Origin: Aureobasidium sp. EXF-3400
Taxonomy: Eukaryota > Ascomycota > Dothideomycetes > Dothideales > Saccotheciaceae
DNA: 64,000 bases
Assembly: GCA_024195585.1 (NCBI GenBank)
Contig: SWBL01000026.1
Span: 1 to 64,000 of the forward strand
Reading direction: 5' to 3'
The first letter of the stretch is position 1; every line of letters starts with the position of its first letter. Shown here in pieces: positions 12,548 to 24,942 of the stretch. The notes beneath the pieces are model-generated. The model made no database searches, had not been told where the DNA came from, and worked only from the letters and a program-made list of their open reading frames with translations. The position numbers and the translations under genes were made by a program.

Positions 12548-14360
12548 ATGCTGTCGACAATGACCAGCAGATCCTCCAGACGATCGCTCTCACCGACGGA
12601 CACATCCAACCAGGACGATGACCAACAGCTCACCAACCTCAAATGGATCATGGTTACCAATCCACACACCAGGGATAAGGAGATGATGAGGAATGTTCGG
12701 ATACAAGTCATGAACGACTATCTCACCAAGGAACGACGCAACCCAAATAGTACCGATGCTCGCGTGCGACATACCTCAAGACGCTCCAGAGCTAGTATAT
12801 CGCCCGAAATGAGAAAGAAGTCAGGTCCATCCACAACAAGAAGCCAATCACCTCGTGCTAGAGACTCGGTCGTCAATTCTGCTCTACCATCGCCCGAGAC
12901 AATATTGAACATTCCGACGTACCAGGACATAGAAGCAGAGTCTCTGTACGATACAGAATCCATGGTGCTGGCGCCGTGTGCCGCTTCAAACCCACCAGTG
13001 GCAGGTATTGGTGCAAAGCTGGATGTCTTCAATGCGACTCCGAAGTTTGAAGGAGATCACATCGATGTTACAATGCTAAAGCACAATTGTATGTAATAAC
13101 CATCTTGGAGTCAGCAATCACTGACGGAAACCTTCAGGCACGACGTATTTCGCAAGTCAGGCCATGTGCAAGAAGTGGGTTCCGATGCTGTTCGCTGGCC
13201 GAGCAGCTTTCCTTAGTACCTTGTGCATCTCATCCGCGTACCTCGACATGATGCAGATGGACTTCCAGTCCCGCACGCTGACAGCAAACTCGATCGAATC
13301 TGTCCGAACACTCACAGTCAGGGAGCAGACCGTACAGTTGATCAGCGAACGTCTGTCAGACCCTGAGACTTGCTGCAGCGATGCAAACATCGTCTCAGTC
13401 GTACATCTACTCTTTGGTGAGATGATCGTAGCATGCAACCAAGCATTGCAATGGCATGAAGGCGGACTGCATACGATGGTGGAATACAGAGGAGGTCTGG
13501 AGAAACTGGGTGGTAATGGTCTCTTGGCTGCCATGGTTACCATGTAAGTCGTCGAGTATACTCAAAAGACTCGCTCTGATTGGGTATCTAGTCAAACCTT
13601 CCAAGTTTCAATACAGCGCGAGGGACGTCCTCGACAACAGTATCTCGACTACGCTCGCTACATCTCCGAGCCCTCGGTACGAGACCGTGTGTCGGCAGTC
13701 CCAGAGTCGCCTCTCTACTATCCTACGGGTCTCCATCACACCTTGGCTCGAACGCAACGTTGCAATGAAGAGACATTAGACTTGATAAACCTCATCCGAG
13801 ACCTCACACAAGCCGTTATGGACCTCGAAGACGCATTCGCAGCAGACGCTCCCAGCGCCACGTTTGGGCCTAAGACAGAGCGCAGAAGATACACAGAGCT
13901 AGAGATCCAAGCACTACAAACAAAAAAGCGCACCGCTATAGATCAGATCGTGGTACTCCAGGCCCAAAACGACTCGGTCTATGAAGCAATACGACTCTGC
14001 GCTGTTCTATACGCCGCTGCCATTTCTTGCAACACACCTTTCTCGACAGCCGCCCAAAGTTTCCCGAGCCGGATCGTGATACAGATCAGAGATCACCTCC
14101 TCCGTACCGACCTCTCGAACCGCTGGGACAGTATGGTAGGCGTGCTCTTTTGGTGCACCACCGTGACTGGGGCAGCGTGCAACAACGCAGATGATAACGA
14201 CATTGATGTGCTGGCGACCAAGAAATGGATGGTGGCACTTGCGATCAGAAGCTCGATCTTGCTCATCTTCCAACACACAGACGCTATGGTGAGAATGTTG
14301 AGGACGATATTGGTTGTGCAGAAGTCTTTGAGAGGGCTAGAAGGAGAATCGGAGATCTGA
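12548..14360 (+). CDS. Fungal transcription-factor-like protein without zinc cluster (PF11951 type)
   Basis: Likely nuclear regulator of unknown targets. Exons 12548-13088, 13138-13543 and 13592-14360 give 571 residues. The motif KWIMVTNPHTRDKE...RNVRIQVMNDYL near residue 35 is typical of a large ascomycete family that pairs this short N-terminal motif with the alpha-helical middle-homology region. That region spans roughly residues 190-560 here (MCKKWVPMLFAGRAAFLSTL, LISERLSDPE, HEGGLHTMVEYRGGLEKLG). No Cys6 zinc cluster is present in or directly upstream of the frame, as is common in this family. The start could instead be the ATG at 12560, four codons later. Intron donors are GTATGT and GTAAGT. 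Confidence 0.8.
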
Positions 14361-14650
14361 GTCAACGCCCCTGGTGGGTTCTGACTCTTGAAAGTATTCG
14401 TGACAAACATGATGATGGATGACATGTAGTGTAGATAGTGGTATACCCAAATGAATGCTCATAACTTAATCACATATGATTTCCAACATGGCATCGCATG
14501 AAAAGTGATACAAACGGGCACTCTTTTTGAACGTTTGAGAAATACTTGTGAATTGTGAAAAACGAGAACAAAAACAGAAAAGCTGGGTATCATGAACCGG
14601 CGCAATTGACCAGTAGCGGGAAAAGTGGTAACGTGGTGGAAAAAGAGCAA

Positions 14651-15068
14651 TCACTGCTTCTCGCGAGGTTCCATAGCGACTCCATCGCGTTCTCGGAGGT
14701 CTTTGATCACCGTCTGCATTGTAACATCAGTCAAAGATCCTTATGATAGTAGAAAATAGAAGTAAGGCGACGATATTGTCAACAGGGAAAAGACTCACGG
14801 CCAAGGCATCGGGGTTCACTCCATTCTCGATGAGTGACACACAGTATGACAGCGACTGGCGATCTAAATTCGTGTTCTGTAGATTGAATGGTCAGTATGG
14901 GTACCTATCAGAGCAGCCAGCCAGCGCATTGGTTGAGACTAGCGACGATAGAACTTGTCCGACGCGTCAATATTTCGTGCATGGTAGACGTACGAGTAAG
15001 GAAGAGATTTCGTACAACACATCGATGGTTTCGCGCGCAGCTTTGCGCTTATCTTCTGTTGGAGGCAT
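14651..15068 (-). CDS. MZT1: Mitotic-spindle organizing protein 1 (MOZART1)
   Basis: Small subunit that links gamma-tubulin complexes to spindle pole recruitment factors. Three short exons (15068-14994, 14876-14799 and 14713-14651) give 71 residues, the usual size. Sequence is diagnostic: KRKAARETIDVLYEISSLL, then NTNLDRQSLSYCVSLIENG, then VNPDALA and TVIKDLRER. Introns (GTACGT and GTGAGT donors) fall between complete codons. Each exon is too short to be obvious alone, so the gene is easily missed. It lies 208 bp downstream of SPC25 on the same strand. Confidence 0.95.
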
Positions 15069-15276
15069 TTTGTTGTGTCCTGATGGTGGTGATGAGATGG
15101 AAGATTGATGGAGATGGGTGTGGTTGTTTGGATTCGGCTGGGCGTCTGTTCTGAAAACGCAAGCTTTGACAACACATGAAGAACAAGGAGCGACACACAA
15201 AATCAGGAGCTCAGTTTTGAGAAAGGTAACATTAAAAGTTCATCAATCGTAACAAATGATCCGAAGGCAACGTAAA

Positions 15277-16142
15277 TCAGTGCCTGATGGTAGCAGTGAA
15301 CAAGGCGCGCATTGCTTTGAGGAAAGCAGCCAGATCCCTCGTCTCGTTCAATCGCTCCACAACAGCATCGACTGCTTCATCATCCAATGCCGGCTCTACT
15401 GCGATGACTTGGTAGTCCTTTGTCTCCATGTTCAACTCGAACGCACATTGACGGTCCCAATCCCTCTCATCCACATGTGTGTAAACAAACTTGATCCTGT
15501 CGTCGACACCCAGCCCTTCGATGCGCATACAGAGATGAGATTCCCAGAACTGCAATTCGGGACGATTGTGACGTGCTTGATTGTCGAGTTGTCGCTGGTG
15601 ATGATGTTGAGCCTGGCGACGTGCGTGGATAGATTTCTGCAGTGACGAGATTTGAGAACGAAGGTCGTCGCGGTGAGCCTCGTGATTCTGACGTTGAAGA
15701 TCGAGTTCTTGGATTTGTTTTTGCATTTCTTGGTGTTCTTGTGCTTCTTTTTCTAGAGTGTTTTGGTGTGCGATGGATTTGTTGGACATGTCTTCGAGTT
15801 CTCTTCGTCTTGATCTTTGAGATTCTGTAGGTAGAAGATTGTCAATATACTGAAGTGAACAGATTTTGTAGCAGGAAACGACTGACCTTGGATCTCGGAC
15901 ATGTTGATGCGGAAATGGTTGCGTTCTTCGAGTACACGCTTGCGGCCCTGGTCGATGAAGAGGTCGAACCGCTGAGTGAAGCGAGCCATGCGATCGCGCA
16001 AGTCATCGAAGCCAAACTTGATGCTAGGGAGTTGGTCGACCATCGAGGGCGGATCGGGAGTGAGGTAGGGACCGCGTAGACCGCCTGCGCCAAAGGAGGC
16101 ATCGAATCGCGCATGGCTGGGTGTGTTCATGACGGCGGCCAT
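15277..16142 (-). CDS. SPC25: Kinetochore protein Spc25 (Ndc80 complex)
   Basis: Subunit of the Ndc80 complex that ties the inner kinetochore to microtubules. Exons 16142-15887 and 15824-15277 give 267 residues. Residues about 60-165 form a Gln/Glu/Arg-rich coiled coil. The C-terminal globular RWD-like domain shows PELQFWESHLCMRIEG, DDRIKFVYTHVDERDWDR and VVERLNETRDLAAFLKAMR, which are diagnostic. The intron has a GTCAGT donor and CTACAG acceptor and restores frame. Promoter sequence is shared with RRN6 across a 590-bp divergent spacer. Confidence 0.95.
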
Positions 16143-16732
16143 GTTTGTGTATGTTGGATATGCGAAGCGGTATAGGCAAAGTTATGAGTATCTGCGTGTG
16201 TCGAACTTGCCAGAATTGGAGAATTGGGAGTAAACACCGGCGTTGCCAGGGACCCGTCGAGCGCACGGGCTACGTCAGGCTCGCGTTTGGTTATGGAGGC
16301 CCCTTGTGACACTCGCATGACAGTATCAGAGCATCACTCAATTCTTGATTTGAGCTGCATTTTGGTATTTAAGCATCTGTTCATACGATTGTCTACTCGA
16401 GTGTAACTCTGCTGGATGATACATAAGTATAGGCCATAGTCATCGTTCCAGCAAGGATACCAGCCAAGTGGTCGGCACGCCCCCGGCTGCAGGTCCGAGA
16501 AGCCGATCAAGTCCTGACGCGCTTTCAATCTCGACAAGTTTTTGATTATGATTTTCTCTTCCACTTTTCTGCCTCGACATATGCGACATCCAGACCTCAA
16601 ACCAGCAATCTATCACACACATCACCACATTCTCTAGTCTCCATCGACAACACGATTCCGCGACCACCTTCTTCCCGGCAATGATTCAATTTGTCTCTGG
16701 CCCATTATCACGCATAGCTAGGAAGAAGCCGC
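16143..16732. promoter_or_regulatory. Divergent promoter of SPC25 and RRN6
   Basis: A 590-bp spacer between divergent start codons. I see no gene and no clear TATA box or named factor site. Assigned by position. Confidence 0.45.
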
Positions 16733-19703
16733 ATGGCTGACCAATCCACCACTGACCTGAAATATGGTCACTTCGGTCAAATTGTCTATAGCTCCGAGGA
16801 CCAGAGCTGGTTGTTCCCTAGAAATCTCGAGGCCTCATCCACCTTACAGCCTCTCGGCACATCGCAACTCGTCTTCAAGTCGCAACGCCCTCAGTCGCGG
16901 CCAGATCCTGTCACCACCGAGAAACCGAGCGTACACCTGAATCGTCAGCTTGCCGAGCTCCTTCACTTTGATCCAACCATTGCGCCGAGTGCCCACCTCC
17001 TCATCGAGCCTGCCGTTGTGTCGCAAGAAATTCAGAAGACTGTCACTCGTCATGATCCGACCGCTGGCCATCTTCTGGCTTTTGGCCGTGTACCTGATCA
17101 TGCTATAAAGCGTTCTATGCCGATTGTTGCATTTCCTGCTGCGGACCACGCTCATATCCTGCGACTGATACAAGTCCAGCCCCAGAAACATGGTTGGGAG
17201 CGGAACAAATCTGTCTGGATTGATGTTCCGCGAATCTCTGGTGAATCTGGTACTTGGCATGCTCCTCAGCCAATTCGACAGATCTGTTTTGCGGACGCTG
17301 ATGAGGATTCAAATCTGGCCCGCACTCTCGCTGTCCGAACCACAATCGCTGTCCATATTCTACGTGTCGCTGCAAGAAAACATGCTTCCTCGTGGAACTC
17401 TCTCACTAGCACACCATCTCGTTTCCACACGGATCACTTGTGTACTATGAATCTAGACCTGTTTGGCGGTCTTGCTCCTGCTCATGTAGCCTTCAACCAT
17501 TGGTATCCCAAGCAATTTGTTACCGTCGATCAATATGGTACCTGGCACGTCTGGGACTCCAGTCTCAAGCAAACGCCGTCTGAGCATGGCAAGCCCATCG
17601 AGCTTTGTCGTGGAGCCACCAACGATCAGCTTGTTCCAGATGAAGAAACCACTGCTAGTCTGCTGGACGACGGCTGGGGCAGAGCGATATGGGCCGGTAA
17701 CGTGCAGACCATCATCACTGCCAGCAGAAGGTGCTTAGGCATTTACGACATCCAAGCAAAGCCTGTTAGGCTTCAGTCTCCGGATCTTGGAATCGCTGGA
17801 ACTCCTCATTGGATTCTCGATATCATGCTTAATCCTCTGGATCCGACTCTCATCTTCCTTCTGACCTCAGTATCACTGTTTTGTCTACGTGTGCGATGTC
17901 TGGACGAGTTCGATCCAGAAAGTTATAGCACTGCTGGTGCTGAGATTGTGCTGGAGTGCAGACACTTTAGAGATCCTGAGGATATGGGGCTTGGCTTGTC
18001 CAATTTTGTTGATGATATTGGTATGGCAAACACACTTAACTTCAACCTTCGGATGCTGACCTTTCATTACAGATGTTGTTGTGTTCATCAAATCTTCACT
18101 AAGTCCACTTGCGACGAGCTTCCGCTTTACTCCGGACGAGTCTTCCCCTCAATTTTTAAGAGTCGCAGACGCGACTAAACTTGTTCTGCCGGAGCTTCCT
18201 AGTACAGCTTTACCTGCAACTCTGACTTTCCAAATCCAGCCTGCGGAGTATGGAGAGAGTGGACACCATGAACAACCATCGGGACTTGGGAAGGCTTATC
18301 GAGATATGTCTTTAAGATTCTTCCTTGCAACTGCTATCACTAGTGATAAGGCTGTTGTACAGAAACTCTACTACGGAATACCAAGCACGATGGACGGATC
18401 CTCATTGTCCAAAGTCGCGGCTCCTGATTGGCGAGGAAGGCTTGTACAGAGTCTCCCCCGTCTACAAGAGGCTGGGTTCATCGAACAGCGTCTCGCCAAC
18501 CAAGGACTAGGGAACACTCAAGAAGAGCAAGATAGCGTGTTGTCCTCTCATGTTGATTCATTGAAATCAACTCGGGACGATTGGACCATGCTATACGAGC
18601 TATCGCATGCTCGAGCTACTGGCGCAGCTTCAAAAACAGAAGATTTCTCACGTATAATCTCACGGGTTGAACAAGCTCTTCAGGCTCCTGACCCTGCTGA
18701 TGAGGGCCATAAACTATTGTCTGAGCTCTTTGATGAACAGATTCTAGTGCCTGACATTGATCAAGCCGCTGCTGAATTCAAAGATATGGTCGTTTCAAAG
18801 GAACAGCGTGAGGATATAGAAGACACCGATCAAAGTTTACAACTTGCGAGCATTCGCTACTCTTCTCTGGATCTCAATCTGGACAGCGAAATGGACTTAA
18901 TGGCCGTCTACGACAACATTATGGCACACTGGCTTACACCACTATCTCAAACAGTACCTGGAAGAGTAAGACTTGTCAAAGAACAACTAGCAAGAAGAAT
19001 CGCTGCTGCAATATGCCTTTCAAGTCATGTACTCAGGCGGCCACTGGTGAAGGCAAGCGAAGAGACCATGCCAGAGACGCAAGCCACCGAAGACGCATAT
19101 TCCTTCCCTCAATCGTCCCTGCCAACACCATCACCAACAGCCACACCGTCAATGACTACCGTCACGTCATTGTCTAGCCATCCGTCGACTCTGGTATCCC
19201 CCGAATTTGCACGCCTTCAACGGTACACCACATTTTCTCCTGACAAGTCAACACCGAGTCCGCTGCCTAAAGGCCTGACCAACACACTTGCGCATTGGAG
19301 TCTTGGCAGCAACCCGGATAAATATGATTGGCTCGCGGTCCAGCGAGAGCAGGAGAAAAAGGCCGAGGAAGAGGACGAGGATCTGACGCCCAAAGAGAGA
19401 GCGAGATTGAAGCGCCGTGCCGAGAAGTTATTGGACAAGCAGAGACGTGAAGCGCTAAAAGCATCTGCGATGAATCTCGCGAATAGCCAAGTCCCCGGTA
19501 TTGTGAGTGCGAGTCAGCCCGCGATCATGACACCTTCTAGAAGCGAAGCACCGAATGCCCCTCTTTCTGCTAGGGCAGTAAGTCAGGGCACTCAGTTGTT
19601 AGCGAGCTCTCAGGCTCAGCCGAACACGTTCACTAGTCAGATTCAGCCAGGACGGTTTGGTGGAAAGCCGGCAAAGAAGAAACGAAGAGTAGTCGGGTTC
19701 TAG
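16733..19703 (+). CDS. RRN6: RNA polymerase I-specific initiation factor Rrn6
   Basis: Component of the core factor that recruits Pol I to rDNA promoters (TAF1C-like). Exons 16733-18020 and 18073-19703 give 972 residues. The N-terminal half has beta-propeller character, with LTRTLAVRTTIAVHILRV-like strands, HVAFNHWYPKQFVTVDQYGTWHVWD and WILDIMLNPLDPTLIF. The C-terminal half is helical, then Ser/Thr/Pro rich. It ends in a basic KKKRRVVGF tail preceded by QPGRFGG, which fungal Rrn6 proteins share and which may act as a nuclear signal. The single 52-nt intron has a GTATGG donor, a GCTGAC branch point and TTACAG acceptor. The start is the first in-frame ATG. Confidence 0.88.
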
Positions 19704-19784
19704 GGGGAGATCGGAAATCCTTCCGCTCGCTGTATACATCCATTTTTGTATAGTCGAAATATCTTTCACCGGTCATGTGCCTTA

Positions 19785-20142
19785 TTACTTAGCCCCAGTA
19801 TCCTGGTTCTCTGAATCTGTGATCGCAAATCCCGAGGTGCCGTTACCCGTATTGGAAGGTTCAGCAGAGGTTGGCGCAGCAGAAACCAGTGTGTTGTCAT
19901 TTGAGGCTTGGCCCGCAGTCAGACCATCATGTGCCATTGTGCCATTGAGAACACGGCACATGCGTGTAAGTAATGCTTCGAATGATTGGATAGCTTCTCG
20001 AACAATCAGAGCCAAGTCGGAGTTCTGGCAGGGATTCTAACTTTCCGTCGCTTTTCAATTGCTTGTTTGAACGTGGTTATCAAGACTCAATCGCATCCTT
20101 AGGCGGTGTCCGACGTTGGAGGAGCGTGGGGGGCTGAGGCAT
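19785..20142 (-). CDS. Possible small gene, structure unresolved
   Basis: On the minus strand a frame of 78 codons ending at 19785 reads LALIVREAIQSFEALLTRM, then a Ser/Thr/Asn-rich tail. Its first part looks like an amphipathic helix. It lacks a good ATG at its 5' end, so an upstream exon is needed. Candidate starts are ATG 20142 (MPQPPTLLQRRTPPKD) or one at about 20097 (MRLSLDNH), but neither joins through a strong donor. I do not recognise the family. It may be a degraded or misread gene in the RRN6 3' flank. Confidence 0.25.
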
Positions 20143-20471
20143 AACCCGGAAGGAGCGAATCGCACCAAAGGCATCCTTCCCCACGCGATGACATTACCCA
20201 GCCGCAAGGCTTAGCTGTCTGTCTAAACACACAGGTGTGCAGATACGCATGTGTGAGGAAGTTGTCATCGCCAATTGTACACTTTTATATGACAGCAATC
20301 TGCCACCACCATGTCTTTCTCACGTTCTGACCAACCTATCTCTTTCCACTACACTACACCCATTTTGCTTTCTCCATCTACATCCCTCTTTAGAAAGAGA
20401 GAGGATAGCATTGCTGATCATCAAATATCACCACAATTCATACATTGTTACTATATATCCTTCATCCTCGA

Positions 20472-23038
20472 ATGGCCTGGCAGAATTCATCATTTCCATA
20501 CGTGGGTTTCTGTCACCTCCGTGATGAATTCGAATACTCACGATTGATCAGGAGTTCTCCGAAGACACTCTGACACAAGACTTCGAACTCTTCTCATCGA
20601 CAGGAACAGTGGTGCACACTTCTAGCACATCGTTGCCCGTGACCATCCCAGCTTCCTTTGGAGAGAAACATCACAGTGATCGATATGGAGCACACAGTAT
20701 CATGCCGCCTACCAGCAACGAAGAAACATGGCTCTCTTGGAATTACTCTGGTACTGCTCAAGACATGCACTCACTACCTGTGATGAAGGTCAAGAACAAG
20801 CCTTCGATCAGCGACAGTGGATACGCCTCCATGGACTATGCAGGTAGGCATGGTGTCGAGGCTGAACAAAACGAATTCTCGGAACCTACCAGACACAACC
20901 AGGTCCTAGAGTACTGCGAAGTTTGCTCCGAAGAGTCAGAGAAGCGCCGTTACTTCAGCAATAATGCAGATAGAAGGTCAGCTCTGTAACAACATTCTAG
21001 TCGAACAATGCTAACTTCCCATAGAAAGCACATGCTGACCCACACTCGTCCGTTCAAGTGCGATGTATCTGACTGCGACAATCACAATGGCTTTGCTTCT
21101 CCCCATGACCTAGCACGACACAAGAAGACATGCCATAGTCTGTTAACTGTGAAGACTTCTAAGTTTTACTATCGATGTGCTGCCCCCTCTTGTCAAAAGA
21201 AGGAAAAAATCTGGCCAAGGAAAGACAATTTCAAGGCTCATCTTGAAGGTACACATAAATATGATGAGGTTCAAGTAGCTGAGCTGCTTATCAAGTATGT
21301 CAAAAATATTGAACATTGATATACTGCTGACTAACAGCCCGACAGATCTGAATGTACTCCTGACTCTGTACAACTGTCTGAAACCGCCAGTCGGCAAAAG
21401 GCTAAACGCAGAAAGATCTCGGCCAAGTATCGACCGCGTAAGGCACATTCATCAGATGAAGAGGACAGTGATGTCGCTGCAAGTCCAAATGAGCAGGCAC
21501 AACAGAGCTTCCAGCCTACGAACCCTCTGTTCCAGCTAATCGAACACATTGATCCTCCCTCTATCCTGATATCGCATGAGAACGATGTATATGAACATGT
21601 CGAGATGATGGATACTTCCGCAGACTTCATGGACGACGAACATTCTCCATACCTCATGATCGGCATACCATCATCTCCTGATCAGATGGAGCGAGCATCA
21701 CCCGCGTACAGTTCAAGCACGTACGCAGACTCATCTTTCGAATCTGATGCGGACGATATGAACATGGATACCGATCTTGACATCGACTTGGGAGAGTGCG
21801 ATACAGTGTTTCAACCCCTGTTAGGACCGGTGGTGCAGTGTCTGTTGACGGCATACTTTTCATCTCGCCAAAATGCACCGGGAAACAGTGGACAAGAATC
21901 ATCGAACTCCAGCTACCCTTCTAGCTTTGACGGCCATCCTGGAACAAACGGCTTTGGATCGAGCGGCTTTTCTCTACGAACCTTGGGAGCCAAGCGACGA
22001 CGTGACACAGAAGGAGAAGGCAATGAGGACGAGGATGAGAAGACCCCCAAGCGGAAGAGTAAAGTCACCCGATCTGATGAAGATCTCCCTCCATTGGCAT
22101 GCCCGTTTCTCAAATTCGATCCGCTCAAGCACGAAAAGTGTTATACGCGCGTCCTGAAGGGCATATCTCGTGTCAAGTGAGTAATCGAAAGAATCGATAA
22201 AGAAATATGCTGACATGCTTAGGCAACATCTCGAGCGTGTGCATAGTAAAGCTGTTCACTGCCCCAAGTGCTACGCGGTCTTTCGCAACACAGAAGCCAG
22301 AGATAAGCACGTGAGAGAAGGTACATGTCAGACAGTCCCAGAACAATGTGTCGAGGGAATCGATGAGGCCACCATGCGAAAGCTCAAACGTCGTGGAACA
22401 AGCAAGTCGGTACAAGAGAGCTGGTACTCGATGTTCACACTCCTGTTCCCAGGAGCAAGAAAGCCAGACTCACCTTGTAAGTCTATGCCCAAGCAACGAG
22501 TGTGAAACATCTCACTTACTGATACGTGATAGTCATGGATACTACGCTGTCCATCGAGCTATTGAAGTTCCGAGACTTTTGCACACATGAAGGTCACAAT
22601 ATAGTGACGAGCATTACAAGGGCGAACATGCATTCTTTGGATCTTCAGCAGCATGAGCAGGTCGAAGACTTCACACGACACGTCTTCCAGGGAGCTATGG
22701 AGCAGTTGCTCCTTCAATGGCAGGCTAGACGCTCTCTCAGCGAATCAACAGTCGTCAACCAGCCCACGCTTCCACCGACTCCACCTTCCACTTTTACTCA
22801 AGACATGAATGACATGGGTATCAATGACACATACACGATGAATGACGATGACGATGATCCTCTTTTACCGATGTCGCAGCAGTTCGACGGTCTCGACATT
22901 CCATGGACAGACAGCCAAGTCCAACAGGATACCGCGGCTCAACAACAATGGATGTACTTTGGAGAACCAATGAATCAAGGGCAACAGTTTTGGAACGATC
23001 ACAGAGTTTTAGATGGGATGGGTGGATGGTCTAGGTGA
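20472..23038 (+). CDS. Six-exon C2H2 zinc-finger transcription factor
   Basis: Probable DNA-binding regulator of 771 residues. Exons: 20472-20501, 20552-20976, 21025-21294, 21346-22176, 22223-22476 and 22533-23038; every junction is GT-AG and keeps frame. The N-terminus is tiny (MAWQNSSFPY). Residues about 130-225 hold three C2H2-like fingers: CEVC...HMLTH, CDVSDC...HDLARHKKTCH and CAAPSC...FKAHLEGTH. A long acidic/Ser linker with basic RQKAKRRKISAKYRPRK follows. Around 490-560 lies a second, different Cys/His module (ACPFLKFDP...HLERVH...CPKCYAVF...H), then WYSMFTLLFPG. This C-terminal module occurs in many uncharacterised ascomycete proteins. The C-terminus is Gln/Asp rich. The two modules could in principle be two genes, but exon 4 spans between them in one frame without an ATG-preceding stop. 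Confidence 0.8.
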
Positions 23039-23287
23039 ATGAACATTAGATGGGGCTTACGAACTTACGACCTGTTATTGGTTTGATGCTTGATTGTTAT
23101 GTACCAAGACTTTGTGTGATATTTCCAATGTACAGAACTGTAAACAAGAAGAAAGTGAAGGAACAAGTCTGAATAGTGACATGCACTTTCCTCACTTCGA
23201 CCAAAACCACTTGCTGTGCCTATAAATGCTCCTTCCAACACGACCAACCATCTTACTTCTTGACCATCCTACCTCATCACCACCACC

Positions 23288-24652
23288 ATGTCAGCCATTA
23301 ACGACGTAAACATGACCAACGAAGAAGACGAACAGCCACCAAGAACCCTGGAAAGCTACGCCGCTCTTGTGAAGCAATTGGTACCGATCGTTGACACCAC
23401 CTTACATGCCTGTCGCTGACATGGAGAATAGCGTCGAGACCTTGTGACCCGCAGCAGAGAGCTGGAAGAAAACAATGAACTCTTCGAAATAAGAATACAG
23501 GAGAGATTAGCCGAACAAGAGCAGAAGTTGAATGGCGAATGGATCGAGAGGATGAAGTCAAAGACGAGACAGCTGCAGCAGGAGCGCGACGAACTTGCAC
23601 AAAATACACGACAACAGGCGGTCGACATGCAACAATCGAACACCGCATGGTCAGAGTCTTTGACCACGGTGTTAGCAAGCACAGTCACTGACCAAGACAT
23701 CCCATCAAACTTTCTACGCTTGGTTCTTCCTCACCCGTTCTCTTCCATGCGAAACCTTTCTTGGATGCCTATCCCGCCGTACGTTTTTGCAGAAGTTTAC
23801 ACTGGTCTAGGCGAAGACGGCTTCCAGCCTAGAGAAGACTTGAGCATGGCCGATCTGCTTTGCTGGACCATCGGAACGCCCCTTCCAAACAGCATTCCTG
23901 TCGATGCCCTCAGTCAGATCGTTTGGCTAGAGACTGGCCTCCTCCAAAAGATCAGGAGTCTCGAGAAGCGCGACTGCTGGGTGTTGCTCGCATTCAGGCT
24001 TTTATCCAAAATGGTCGTCTCGAACGATTTGCCTGCTTGTTGCATAGCAGCTGTCCATCTTGCAGTCCTCGCTAGGCAATGCCCGATGTACAATCAGAAC
24101 AATTGGGACGATTTGGTTGCTGGACTCTTGAACCAGTACATCCGGCTCGACATAGACCCTCTTGGTCAGGCTTGCCTAGCATACCTTTGTCTGACTACCA
24201 GCAATCCTCGCATCAGAATGGCACAATATCTCCCCGAAGCTCTCTCACAGGCTGCCTTTGATGCAAAAGCGCGCGTCCCAGAACTTGTGTCGCTACTCGA
24301 AAACGACAGTCCTGACATAGCGACGGAGCTTGTCAATAGCTCTCTTAGCGTTGTTGTTGTAAGACGCCAACTTCGAGAAGTCATCTTCTCCAGGTTCGCC
24401 GCCGGTTGGAGTTTCTCTATCCAACCCCTCGACGGCTCATCTCCCGATACGTGTATCACAAGACTCACGTGGGGATCTAGACCAGAGCAGTCGATCGCCT
24501 TGGAGTCGCAGAGCAGGCTGTGGCAACATATCACCAACCATCACAAAACACTGCTTGCTCAAATCAAACAAGAAATTCGCCAAAGAATTGACGCAAGGGT
24601 AGAAGCCATGAGGGAGCGTATTAATCAACCACTGAACCTACCCAGTCCTTAG
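23288..24652 (+). CDS. Unknown coiled-coil protein
   Basis: I do not recognise this protein. Exons 23288-23380 and 23432-24652 give 437 residues. The intron has a GTACCG donor, a CGCTGAC branch point and an AATAG acceptor. Residues about 32-85 are strongly heptad-like and charged (RRDLVTRSRELEENNELFE and following), predicting a coiled coil. The rest is helical and Leu rich, for example LACCIAAVHLAVLARQCP-like and LLNQYIRLDIDPLGQACLAY. The last 60 residues include another helical stretch, LLAQIKQEIRQRIDARVEAM. There is no signal peptide or membrane segment. The upstream regulator ends 250 bp before it on the same strand; no functional link is evident. Confidence 0.7.
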
Positions 24653-24942
24653 CGGAAGCGACTGTATACTTCTGAAGCATCCATAAGAGGAATCACAAAC
24701 TTTATCATGTCTGCAAGACTTGTTGTCTGACAACTATCGACATACATGGAAGGACCAAGTAGTGGGCGACATCATATCAACAGACACCACTGGGTTTCGA
24801 GTAAGGAGGGTGTTGTAATACGCCCGTTGAACTGTGGCGATGAAGGAAGGTGCGCACTAGATTTGAGAAGTAGATCGAAATCGGAAGCTGCGTCCTGTAT
24901 TTTAAGATCGCAACAGAATAGGCCGTAGCATTCAACCGCACT

